Shown: piece after piece, positions 7,828 to 14,424 of the stretch
Position numbering within the stretch: position 1 is the first letter of the stretch
Layout of the letters: every line of letters begins with the position of its first letter
NCBI GenBank assembly: GCA_050697275.1
Contig: JBOGZI010000169.1
Coordinates: 1 to 15,645 of the forward strand
Origin: JBOGZI01 sp050697275
GTDB lineage: Bacteria; Actinomycetota; Thermoleophilia; Solirubrobacterales; 70-9
DNA: 15,645 nucleotides
Reading direction: 5' to 3'
Notes under the pieces: model-generated
Databases searched by the model: none
Told to the model about the DNA's origin: nothing
The model's input: the letters and a program-made list of their open reading frames with translations, nothing else
Program-made: the position numbers and the translations under genes

Positions 7828-8868
7828 TCAGCGCTCGGTGGGCGGCAGCGGCCGGCGGCGATTGGAGAGCCGGCGGGTCGTGGGCGTCGTGCGGGGCATC
7901 GCGTAGACCGCGACCCCGGGGCTGAGCTTCGGGTTTCGGTAGCCCCGGGTGGTGGGCGTCGGGTCGGGCTTCTCGAACGGTCGCAGGCTCGGCGTAGGCT
8001 CCGGCGTCTTCTGCCTGCTGGTGTCTCCCACGTCGTGATCGAGGTCGGCTGCATCCCGGTGCAGCCGGAAGAGGTCGGCGAGCCTCTTGACGGCGCGCCG
8101 GATGAGGGCGAGGATGCCCTGCTCTGGGGCGTGTCGGTCGAGATGAACCCGGTCTCCGACGACGGCGGTCGAGCCGGCCGGTCCGCGCCCCCGGCCGTAG
8201 GCGTCGGTGACGGGGATCGGCCTGAGCCTGTACGGGATCGCCGCGATCTGCTCTTTCAGGTCCTCCTCTCGCCGGTCGTGCTCGCCCAGCCTCTCGGCCA
8301 GCCCCCCGAGCGCCTTCCGCTTCAGTCCGTCTACCTCCCCCGGCTCGCAGCCGATCGTGCGGGCGACCGCGGCGTCGTCGAGACCGGCGATCACGCCGAG
8401 CACGATCGCCTGGCGGCTGTGGAGGTCCAGGGTGCGGATCAGCACCGACAGGGCGCTGTCGCTGATCCCGGCGAGGGACTCCGGGCCGGGCGTCGCCTCC
8501 CCGGCCTCTACGGCGTCGGCGGGGCGATCGGTCCGGCTCGCCCCATGGGCCGCCCGGCGGCGCTCCTCGAGCGAGATCGGCGGACTCGGTCTGGCGCGGC
8601 GCTCCACCTGCTCCAGCGCGATCGAGGCGAGCCACCTGTCCGGATCGGCACGCGCAAGCGGGTCCGAAGCGCGCTCGGCGGCCTCGCAGAACGCATCCGA
8701 GAGCGCCGACTCCACCTCCGCGGCGGTGGGCAGGGTCATCCTGAGGAGGCCGTAGACGCGCGGCAGGTGGCGGTCGAGCAGCGGGCCCAGCGCGCCGGTG
8801 TCCCCCCGCTCGAGGGCGCGAATCAGAAGCCCGTCCTCGCGGGCCGCGCGGGAGGTGGACCGGCTCAC
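7828..8868 (-). CDS. Divergent sigma-70-like protein with long C-terminal extension
   Basis: This 346-residue protein starts at GTG 8868, overlapping the TGA of the upstream gene as GTGA, so translation is coupled. Residues about 20-93 resemble sigma region 2 (GDTGALGPLLDRHLPRVYGL...DRWLASIALEQV), but the usual D-A-E-D-x-x-Q-x-x-F signature is replaced by AAEVESALSDAF. The W-L-x-x-I-A-R-N core reads WLASIALE. Residues about 142-194 resemble region 4 (LIRTLDLHSRQAIVLGVIAG, then DDAAVARTIGCEPGEVDGL). About 150 residues follow, rich in Pro, Arg and Thr, with two TPTTR repeats near 305 and 328. Typical ECF factors are near 180-220 residues and lack such a tail. It could be a working sigma factor, a partner of the canonical sigma factor downstream, or a sigma-derived regulator. 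Confidence 0.78.
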   Translation of the reverse strand: MSRSTSRAAREDGLLIRALERGDTGALGPLLDRHLPRVYGLLRMTLPTAAEVESALSDAFCEAAERASDPLARADPDRWLASIALEQVERRARPSPPISLEERRRAAHGASRTDRPADAVEAGEATPGPESLAGISDSALSVLIRTLDLHSRQAIVLGVIAGLDDAAVARTIGCEPGEVDGLKRKALGGLAERLGEHDRREEDLKEQIAAIPYRLRPIPVTDAYGRGRGPAGSTAVVGDRVHLDRHAPEQGILALIRRAVKRLADLFRLHRDAADLDHDVGDTSRQKTPEPTPSLRPFEKPDPTPTTRGYRNPKLSPGVAVYAMPRTTPTTRRLSNRRRPLPPTER

Positions 8869-9179
8869 CAGAGCACCGTCGCCACTCTCACCGGGCGGGC
8901 CGGCGCCGGCAGGGGCTCCCGATGGGCCAGGGCGCCCACCCGGCGGGTCAGGGAGTGTTGCTCGCCGAGCCCGTGCTGCCGCCCCTCGATTCGAGGCGTC
9001 TCAGCGGCCCCGGCCTCCCGGCTCCTCATCTCAGCCATCCGCTCCAGGATATCCTCGAGGCAGCGCTGCTTCACCTCCGCGGTCGGCCTCGGCCAGTCGA
9101 GCTGCTGAAGCCGTTCCACGAGCGCCGCTTCGAGCTCCGATGCGGGGCCCTCCTCGCGTCGTCTCTTGCGCCTTCTCAT
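8865..9179 (-). CDS. Unknown 104-residue basic protein, coupled to the divergent sigma gene
   Basis: This starts at ATG 9179 with a perfect AGGAGG seven bases upstream and ends in a four-base overlap with the next gene. The N-terminus is strongly basic (MRRRKRRREE). A predicted helix follows (LEAALVERLQQLDWPRP), then a second (AEVKQRCLEDILERMAEM, residues 34-51), and a basic C-terminus rich in Arg, Pro and Val. There is no signal peptide or membrane helix, so it should be cytoplasmic. It lacks the HxxxCxxC motif of zinc-type anti-sigma factors and has a single cysteine. Its position between the secreted propeller and the sigma-like gene makes a regulatory partner of that sigma plausible. I do not recognise the family. 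Confidence 0.8.
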   Translation of the reverse strand: MRRRKRRREEGPASELEAALVERLQQLDWPRPTAEVKQRCLEDILERMAEMRSREAGAAETPRIEGRQHGLGEQHSLTRRVGALAHREPLPAPARPVRVATVLW

Positions 9180-9186
9180 AGCGTTT

Positions 9187-9192
9187 CCTCCT
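9187..9192 (-). promoter_or_regulatory. Consensus Shine-Dalgarno AGGAGG
   Basis: CCTCCT on the plus strand reads AGGAGG on the minus strand, seven bases before ATG 9179. It lies in the 28-base gap after the propeller gene. It is the strongest ribosome binding site in the window, suggesting high translation of the 104-residue protein relative to the coupled sigma gene. Confidence 0.85.
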
Positions 9193-9207
9193 GTGTCGGT
9201 AATCCTC

Positions 9208-12200
9208 TCACTTCGTCACCTCGAAGTCGATGCTCATCGGGCCCGCCGGGTTGCCGGCCCCGTCCCGCGCCGTGATCGTCGCCCGGTAGAAGCCCGGTGG
9301 AAGCGGCCCGGCTGCCGCCAGCGAGATCCGGTTCACGCCGTGCGCTCCCGCGGCGTCGATCGAGCGCGCCGGCAGCACAGCGGTGCAGGCCCGCTTCGCG
9401 ATCAGCTTGCGCACCCGCTTGGCGCGCTTTCGCCGGGGCATCTTCGTCCATCTCTTCTTCCCGAGCTTCTTGCGCAGCTGGCGCCGCAGCAGCGCCATGT
9501 TCCGCGGCGTCCTCGGGGCGCAGCGTGCGCTCGAGGTGCCCCGCTTCCTCCTGGACGAGCGGCGCTTCCCCCCGGAGCGGTGCCGCTTCCGCTTGGACGG
9601 GCCCGCCTTCGGCAGCCTTACGCCGGATATCCGGCCGGTCAGGTCGACGTGGACCGCGCCGGGCTCCGACAGCGAGAAGACCAGGGTCCTGCCCCCGTCC
9701 GCGACGAATGGTTGCCCGAGCTGCGGCGGTGACGTGTCGGTGTCGGCGAGTGGGAACTCCACCTGCGCGGGCGGGGAGGTCGACGAGGAACTCTCGCAAG
9801 CGCCGGGCTCCGTCGCCGGGCTCTCCGCCGCGCCGCTGAACTGCGCGTAGCCGCGCTGGGCGCTCGTGCCGATGTCGGTGAACTCGCCGCCGGCATAGAC
9901 GTTGTCGGCTGCCTGGGGCCCGTTTGCACCCGCGGCGGCCAACGCGTGAACGGCCGACTGGCTCGGATCCTGGTTGAAGGCCGAGGGGTCCCAGGCGAGC
10001 GCGTCCCCGAACCCGTTCCCGACCCCGTTCGCCGCCAGCGCCGCCAGGCGGGCGCGCGGGGCGCCGCCGATCTGGTTGAAGCTGCCGCCGGCGTAGACGG
10101 TCTCGCCATCGGTACCGACGGCGAGTGCGCGCACGGTCTGGTCGGCGTCCGGATTCCAGCTGGTGGCGCGGGCGTCAATTCTCCCCACGGCCGCGATGCG
10201 TCGCCGAACGGCGGTACCCCCATCCGACGTGACCCCCATGTTGCTGAAGTTGCCGCCGGCGTAGACGACGCCACCGTGGACGGCGAGCGTCCGCACGGCG
10301 CCTGGGTGATCGCCCGGGTTCGGGTTCCAGGATGTCGCAGCGGCCGAGTTGGGATCGAGCTCGGCGATCGAGGTCCGGGTCGGCTGGGAAGAGCCCGAAC
10401 CGACGGCGCCGATGCGGTTGAAGCTGCCGCCCGCGTAGACCGTGTCGCAGCTCGCCCCGATGTCGTAGACGTTGAACGGCTCCTCGCCTCCGGGCCCGAG
10501 CCGCTTGGGATCAGGATCCCACTGGAGCGGCTCAGCAGTCTCCCGATCGAGCGCGGCGATCCCGGCTCTCTCGGCCTGGCCGGGATCGGGCGGGTCACAG
10601 GGTTCCTCCTTGCCGCCCACCGCGGAGCGCGGCCCGATCCGGTCGAAGTGACCGCCCACGTAGAGCCGCTCGCCAGCCACCTCGAGCGACATCACATCGC
10701 CGGTGTCCCGATGAGGAGGATCGTCCTCGGAGCCATCGGCTGCCCTGTTCGGGCTCGGATCCCAGTCCGCGACCTGTTCGGTGGCGAGATCGACCGCCCC
10801 CAGGTGGCAGCGATCGAGCCTGGCGCCCTCCGGGCCGAGCTTCGTGAAACCACCCCCGACGTACAGCCGCCCGCCATCCGGCGAGAGCTCCAGAGCCTCC
10901 ACCTCGTCAGAGCAGCTGGTCTCGTTGCCGACGGGTACGCAGCTGGTGCCCAGGGTCAACTGGTGGCTCAACCCACCCCGCGGATCGAGCGCTGCGAGGT
11001 TGGCCCGCTCCTCCGCCCCCACCGAGAAGAACCCCCCGCCGGCGTACAGGCTGTCGCCGTCCAGAGCGAGCGCACGCGTGCTGCCACCCGCCGCCCTCGC
11101 GTCCCAAGCGAGGAGGGCCGACCCGGCATCGGGAAGATCGGCCGCGACGAGTGCCGCCATCGCGTTGCGTGCAACCTGGGGGACACCGAGTCCAGGGGGA
11201 GCATCGATGGCGCTGAAGTCCCCGCCGGCATACACAGAGCTCCCACCATCGAGTACCGCGAGGGACCGAACCCGACCCGCCGGATCCGGGTCCCAGGCCT
11301 TCAGCGTCGAGGGGCACTGGTCGCTGTTGCACAACGGGCTCGTGTTGACCCACTCATCCGGAATAGCCTCGAGCGCCAGAGCGCTTCCGCTCTCGCCTCT
11401 GATCGCACTGAAGTCACCGCCGACGTAAAGGGTGTCGGGACCGGCATCTTTGGCGCCTCCTTCATCCAGAGAGAGCGCGCGCACGGGAGCGTTGGGAGCA
11501 TCGGCTGCGGACAGCGTCCAACCGCTGTAAGTCGCGAAGGACGCATTCCCGGCGGTAGCGGCGTTGTCAACCTGGACCTTGAGCTGGAGTGCTCGCAGAC
11601 GCGGGCCCGTGCCGGTGAAGTCTCCGCCGACGTAAACGTCAACGGCCTCGGTTTTGCTTCCGTCTGCCCCCGCGAGCTTCGAAGACCCAGCCGTGATCGC
11701 TCGGACGCTGGCGTTATGCGCCGGAGAAGGCAACGCCTGGCCTTCACGAGTGACGCCGTCTTTGTCGTCTGCTGCTTCGCCCCAGATCCCCACAAGCTGA
11801 TTGCTAGTCACCGGCGTTCCTTCGCCGATCGAGGTGAAATCGCCGCCCGCGATTACGATCGGGGTGGGAGTTGGGACCGTATCCCCGTCGACGGTCACGT
11901 GGTACTCGACGGTGGTCACAGCGAGCGCCCGGACGGAGTTGTCAGTGTTGCGCCCCGGGTTCCAGTCGAGGGGCTCGTCGTTGTCGAAGTCGTTCGGGGG
12001 GTCGGCCGGGTTGGATCCGGGAGTTGCCGGCGCTCCATCGGTCGCGTTCACCCGCCACGCCGCGAGGAAGTCCCTGTTACTCCGCTGGAAGATCTCGGTG
12101 GATTCGAGGTTCTGGAAATCGCCTCCGACATAGAGCGTCCATTCCCCGGTACGATCGGGGTAGTCGGAGAATGAGTCCAGCGCGAGCGCGCGGACGGTGT

Positions 12201-12684
12201 CGTCTGGTTTCGGCGCCCAGCTCGTGTCGACCTCACCCGGCGTGTCGGGGTGATCTGGGCGGAAGATATGGGCAAGCCGGGGTATCTCGTGACCGCCGAC
12301 ACTGGTGAAGTCGCCGCCGATAAACCAGCCACCGTGGCCGTCCGAGACGGCCGCGTGGACCTCCCCCCCGGCTACCTCTGGGAAGCCAGCCTCGCCCGGC
12401 CGCGGGCGGTCCGCGAGCGCCGCCGCCTCATCGACCGAACCGACCGCACCGAGGGCAAGCCCGTGGCCAGAGCGCGGGCCGACGTGGTCGAAGTCGCCAC
12501 CGATGTAGGTGTTACCGCCGGGCTGGTGCGCGACGGCGTAGACCGGTCCGTCGGTGACGAACGCGCTCGCGTCGCGCTCATCCGCAGACGGTCCCGAGGC
12601 AAAGGCCGCCAACCCCGGCAGCAAGGCCACCGGGGCGGCGACGAAGGCGACCACGACGGCCGCCCGGCGACCCCAAGAACGCAC
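9208..12684 (-). CDS. Secreted delta-60-repeat beta-propeller protein
   Basis: This 1158-residue protein starts at GTG 12684, with AAAGGGG about nine bases upstream. Residues 1-29 are a signal peptide (MRSWGRR, hydrophobic core, A-F-A|S). I count 14 blade signatures of the type L-Y-V-G-G-D-F-x-x-I-G, for example TYIGGDFDHVG, WFIGGDFTSVG, LYVGGDFSAIR, VYAGGSFNRIG and VYAGGNFSNMG. Each is usually followed by 'LAALD...WDP' and 'VRALAV', as in delta-60 / DUF5122 propellers. From about residue 990 a C-terminal Ig-like domain begins (LVFSLSEPGAVHVDLTG). It is interrupted by a very basic insertion (about 1026-1098) and resumes to end in FYRATITARDGAGNPAGP. There is no C-terminal membrane helix or sortase signal, so the protein is probably released or held to the envelope by charge. 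Such propellers bind ligands or surfaces; no catalytic residues are seen. It heads an apparent operon with the 104-residue gene 28 bases downstream. Confidence 0.93.
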   Translation of the reverse strand: MRSWGRRAAVVVAFVAAPVALLPGLAAFASGPSADERDASAFVTDGPVYAVAHQPGGNTYIGGDFDHVGPRSGHGLALGAVGSVDEAAALADRPRPGEAGFPEVAGGEVHAAVSDGHGGWFIGGDFTSVGGHEIPRLAHIFRPDHPDTPGEVDTSWAPKPDDTVRALALDSFSDYPDRTGEWTLYVGGDFQNLESTEIFQRSNRDFLAAWRVNATDGAPATPGSNPADPPNDFDNDEPLDWNPGRNTDNSVRALAVTTVEYHVTVDGDTVPTPTPIVIAGGDFTSIGEGTPVTSNQLVGIWGEAADDKDGVTREGQALPSPAHNASVRAITAGSSKLAGADGSKTEAVDVYVGGDFTGTGPRLRALQLKVQVDNAATAGNASFATYSGWTLSAADAPNAPVRALSLDEGGAKDAGPDTLYVGGDFSAIRGESGSALALEAIPDEWVNTSPLCNSDQCPSTLKAWDPDPAGRVRSLAVLDGGSSVYAGGDFSAIDAPPGLGVPQVARNAMAALVAADLPDAGSALLAWDARAAGGSTRALALDGDSLYAGGGFFSVGAEERANLAALDPRGGLSHQLTLGTSCVPVGNETSCSDEVEALELSPDGGRLYVGGGFTKLGPEGARLDRCHLGAVDLATEQVADWDPSPNRAADGSEDDPPHRDTGDVMSLEVAGERLYVGGHFDRIGPRSAVGGKEEPCDPPDPGQAERAGIAALDRETAEPLQWDPDPKRLGPGGEEPFNVYDIGASCDTVYAGGSFNRIGAVGSGSSQPTRTSIAELDPNSAAATSWNPNPGDHPGAVRTLAVHGGVVYAGGNFSNMGVTSDGGTAVRRRIAAVGRIDARATSWNPDADQTVRALAVGTDGETVYAGGSFNQIGGAPRARLAALAANGVGNGFGDALAWDPSAFNQDPSQSAVHALAAAGANGPQAADNVYAGGEFTDIGTSAQRGYAQFSGAAESPATEPGACESSSSTSPPAQVEFPLADTDTSPPQLGQPFVADGGRTLVFSLSEPGAVHVDLTGRISGVRLPKAGPSKRKRHRSGGKRRSSRRKRGTSSARCAPRTPRNMALLRRQLRKKLGKKRWTKMPRRKRAKRVRKLIAKRACTAVLPARSIDAAGAHGVNRISLAAAGPLPPGFYRATITARDGAGNPAGPMSIDFEVTK
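9391..9609 (-). other. Lys/Arg-rich insertion in the C-terminal domain of the propeller protein
   Basis: Residues about 1026-1098 contain 35 Lys or Arg in 73 positions (about 48%), with runs such as KRKRHRSGGKRRSSRRKR and LRRQLRKKLGKKR. Cysteines near 1055 and 1100 flank the second half and could form a disulfide at the base of the loop. The Ig-like strands before and after remain recognisable, so this looks like an enlarged surface loop. In a secreted protein such a patch would suit binding to an anionic polymer, but this is inferred. Confidence 0.75.
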
Positions 12685-12698
12685 GCTGACATACCCCT

Positions 12699-12713
12699 TT
12701 CCGTCTACCGGAA
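12699..12713 (-). promoter_or_regulatory. Small inverted repeat just upstream of the propeller gene ribosome binding site
   Basis: On the minus strand TTCCG-GTAGA-CGGAA forms a perfect five-base-pair stem with a five-base loop, immediately before the AAAGGGG used by GTG 12684. It could affect translation start or serve as an operator half-site pair. It is short enough to be chance. Confidence 0.35.
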
Positions 12714-12726
12714 CAACGCGCCAGCG

Positions 12727-12742
12727 GCGTCATTCGTGACGC
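12727..12742. terminator. Hairpin with a four-base loop between the HEPN and propeller genes
   Basis: GCGTCA and TGACGC pair perfectly around a TTCG loop as read on the plus strand (CGAA on the minus strand). It lies after the HEPN stop (12779-12781) and 43 bases upstream of the propeller start. No U-tract follows. It may end toxin-antitoxin transcription or shape the propeller leader. Confidence 0.35.
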
Positions 12743-12778
12743 TCGGTTGGCCAGGTAGCCAGCGGATTTGGCATCGGG

Positions 12779-13152
12779 TTACGGCTCGAGCAATTGAACG
12801 ACCCGATCGACGAAGCGCTCGGCGGTCGCGAGCAGCGAACGGGCGGTATCGGGGTCGATGGGCTCGGCCTCGTAGTCGGCGCTCTGCCGGAGCCGTCCCG
12901 CGTCGTGAGCCTCACTCGCCAGCTCACCGTCGAACTGGCCGGATTGAACGAAGGTCTCGCGGAAGAGGTGCCAGGTCCCGCTGCGGGTCTTCGCGTTCAG
13001 GTCACGCTCGCTGAGCGCCGCGCGCGCCGCGTAGAGCATCGCGTAGTAGGAGTCGTGGACCGAGCTGCTGAGGTGGCCGCCCTCGATCGCGTCGCGCGCC
13101 CGGCGAGGCGCTCGCGAGCCTCCGCCAGCATCTCCTCGGATCTCGGGCTCAC
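12779..13152 (-). pseudogene. HEPN toxin gene broken by a one-base frameshift
   Basis: The natural start is GTG 13152, overlapping the stop of the nucleotidyltransferase gene as GTGA. From there the frame reads VSPRSEEMLAEARERLAG, then diverges into a meaningless Arg/Ser/Thr-rich frame. A second frame carries the rest: DAIEGGHLSSSVHDSYYAM, then LYAARAALSERDLNAKTR, RETFVQSG, RQSADYEAEPID and VDRVVQLLEP, ending at TAA 12779. The two join in frame if one base is added near 13099-13104, where GCCGGGCGC would become GCCGGGGCGC. The repaired protein would be about 125 residues, normal for this family. R-S-G-T-W-H fits the HEPN ribonuclease motif R-x4-6-H. An ATG at 13039 could still give an 86-residue fragment lacking the first helix. 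Either a real inactivation or a sequencing or assembly error is possible. Confidence 0.85.
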
Positions 13153-13553
13153 GGCTCGCCCGCGAGAACGATCTTGTCGCGATCGACCTCCTGGATGAAG
13201 AAGGACTCGATGTTCCGCCGCCCCCGAAGCCACTCCGGGTCGTGGACCATGACCGACCAGTAGGTCGGGTCCCCTCCTTCGCGCTCGGCGACCGCCCAAA
13301 GGCCCCGGGTCATCCGCCGCAGGTTCTTGAACCAGTTGCCCTCGGCAATCACGAGCAGGTCGATGTCCGAGTCCTCCCCCGGTGGCTCACCGCGGGCTCG
13401 CGAGCCATAGAGCCAGATCGACTGGAGCCGGTCCCCCAGCTCCCGCTTGGCGGCCTCGACGAAGCCATTGAGCACGCGTCGCTCGATCTCGCTGAGCGAT
13501 GCCGTCTCGTAGCTGGACACGCGCCGAATGTAGCCGGTTGCCGCGACGTCCAC
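13149..13553 (-). CDS. MNT-type nucleotidyltransferase, antitoxin partner of HEPN
   Basis: From GTG 13553 the protein is 134 residues. The DNA-polymerase-beta-type nucleotidyltransferase signature is clear: I-W-L-Y-G50-S51-R-A-R-G-E-P-P-G-E-D-S-D63-I-D65-L-L-V, with D63 and D65 as metal-binding catalytic residues. An N-terminal helix (LSEIERRVLNGFVEAAKREL) precedes it. In MNT-HEPN systems this protein neutralises the HEPN ribonuclease, in studied cases by AMPylating it. The stop overlaps the HEPN start by four bases, the usual coupled arrangement. The start is uncertain: no good ribosome binding site precedes 13553, and GTG 13520 is also possible. The pair sits between the two sigma/surface-protein modules and looks like a separate insertion, although composition does not differ visibly. 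Confidence 0.88.
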   Translation of the reverse strand: MDVAATGYIRRVSSYETASLSEIERRVLNGFVEAAKRELGDRLQSIWLYGSRARGEPPGEDSDIDLLVIAEGNWFKNLRRMTRGLWAVAEREGGDPTYWSVMVHDPEWLRGRRNIESFFIQEVDRDKIVLAGEP

Positions 13554-13738
13554 CCTGAGGCGCCTCGCGCCGCCGGCCCGGTCGTGACCCCGGGGTACAT
13601 AATGGAAGGGCCACTACTCGCGGGAGGGACGGGAGAAGCTCCGAGCCGGCGGGCACGAGGTGAGTGCAGCGGCGCCGGATCTCTGGTGCAGTCATCGCCG
13701 ACGCCCCACTGCGATTCCTCGCCCTCCCTATTGAACGC

Positions 13739-13756
13739 GGCCTCCTGATCGAGGCC
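13739..13756 (-). terminator. Hairpin after the first sigma pair; possible terminator
   Basis: GGCCTC and GAGGCC form a perfect six-base-pair stem with a six-base loop. On the minus strand it begins a few bases after the TAG of the sigma gene (13759-13761). A mixed stretch (GCGTTCAATAGG) follows instead of a U-tract. Position supports an end of transcription before the toxin-antitoxin genes. The remaining intergenic bases up to 13554 show nothing else I can name. Confidence 0.42.
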
Positions 13757-13758
13757 TG

Positions 13759-14421
13759 CTATGTGCCATAAACAACAGTCGAGCGCGGCGATTTCTGTCG
13801 GCGAGTCAGGGGAAGCCGCCCGCGCGGAAGCTCCTGCGTCCCTGCCCGCGGCTCGAGCAGATCCCTGAGGCGGGCGATCGCCCGGCGCTCCAGAAGGCGG
13901 ACTGCGTTCGGGCTCCGCTCGAGGACGCTCGAGACCTCGGAGACGCTGAGGCCCAGCACGTGGTGGAGCACGAGCGCCTGGCGCTGTGCCGGCGGCAGAC
14001 GGGCCATCATCGTGATCACCACCTCGCTCGCGGGATCCTCAAGCTCCTCCTCGGGGCGACGACGGACCTGGTCCAGATCGGCGCGACGCGCGAGCACGTC
14101 CGGGTCCTCGGGCCTGCTGCGTCTCCGCTTGGCGTTGAGGTTGATCGCGTGGTTGCGCGCCACCCGGAAGAGCCAGACCCGGAACGGGACGGAGCGGACC
14201 TCATACTCGGGCAGCGCCTCGAGGACCTTCACGAACACGTCCTGGGTGGCGTCCTCGGCATCGCCGCGGTCGTGGAGGGCAACCCGAAGGTAGGCGAAGA
14301 TCGGCGCCGAGTAGAGGTCGTAGAGCTGCTCGAAGGCGTCCTCATCACCCGACTGGAGTCGGCCGATCAGCGCCGCGGCTCGACGATCGTCCTCGGCTTG
14401 CCCGGTGCGTTTGGAGGCCAC
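13759..14421 (-). CDS. ECF-type RNA polymerase sigma factor (canonical member of the first pair)
   Basis: This 220-residue protein starts at GTG 14421, three bases after the TGA of the upstream sigma-like gene, so the two are almost certainly co-translated. Region 2 covers about residues 27-100: DAFEQLYDLYSAPIFAYLRV, DAEDATQDVFVKVLEALPEY, then FRVWLFRVARNHAINLNAK, with the conserved W and R-N pair. Region 4 covers about 137-190: MARLPPAQRQALVLHHVLGL, then the helix-turn-helix SVSEVSSVLERSPNAVRLLE. A basic tail of about 30 residues follows (TRRQKSPRSTVVYGT). The AEDDRRAAALIGRLQSGDEDAF opening resembles that of the sigma gene at 7047-7730 (AEEDRRVAELVS), suggesting the two are paralogues. No anti-sigma gene is next to it. 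Confidence 0.93.
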   Translation of the reverse strand: MASKRTGQAEDDRRAAALIGRLQSGDEDAFEQLYDLYSAPIFAYLRVALHDRGDAEDATQDVFVKVLEALPEYEVRSVPFRVWLFRVARNHAINLNAKRRRSRPEDPDVLARRADLDQVRRRPEEELEDPASEVVITMMARLPPAQRQALVLHHVLGLSVSEVSSVLERSPNAVRLLERRAIARLRDLLEPRAGTQELPRGRLPLTRRQKSPRSTVVYGT

Positions 14422-14424
14422 CGC

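Noticed and set aside
7173..9108. Plus-strand frames of 250 and 357 codons, and a similar one at 13960-14931
   Set aside because: They are antisense to sigma factor genes with clear regions 2 and 4; the translations have no family features.
8865..9179. The 104-residue protein as a zinc-type anti-sigma factor
   Set aside because: It lacks HxxxCxxC, has a single cysteine and has no membrane helix.
9946..12174. Plus-strand frame of 742 codons
   Set aside because: It lies antisense to the delta-60 propeller gene, whose 14 repeats are clear on the minus strand.
12710..12731. GGAAC followed by CGTC on the plus strand, resembling an ECF promoter
   Set aside because: The spacer is 13 bases instead of about 16-17, and it points toward the convergent HEPN gene with no plus-strand gene to serve.
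13090..13110. Programmed ribosomal frameshift in the HEPN gene
   Set aside because: There is no slippery heptamer or clear downstream stimulatory structure. A single lost G in a G/C-run explains the break more simply.
13554..13640. Promoter for the MNT-HEPN pair around 'cattatgtac' on the minus strand
   Set aside because: The -10-like match is partial and no convincing -35 sits at the right distance.
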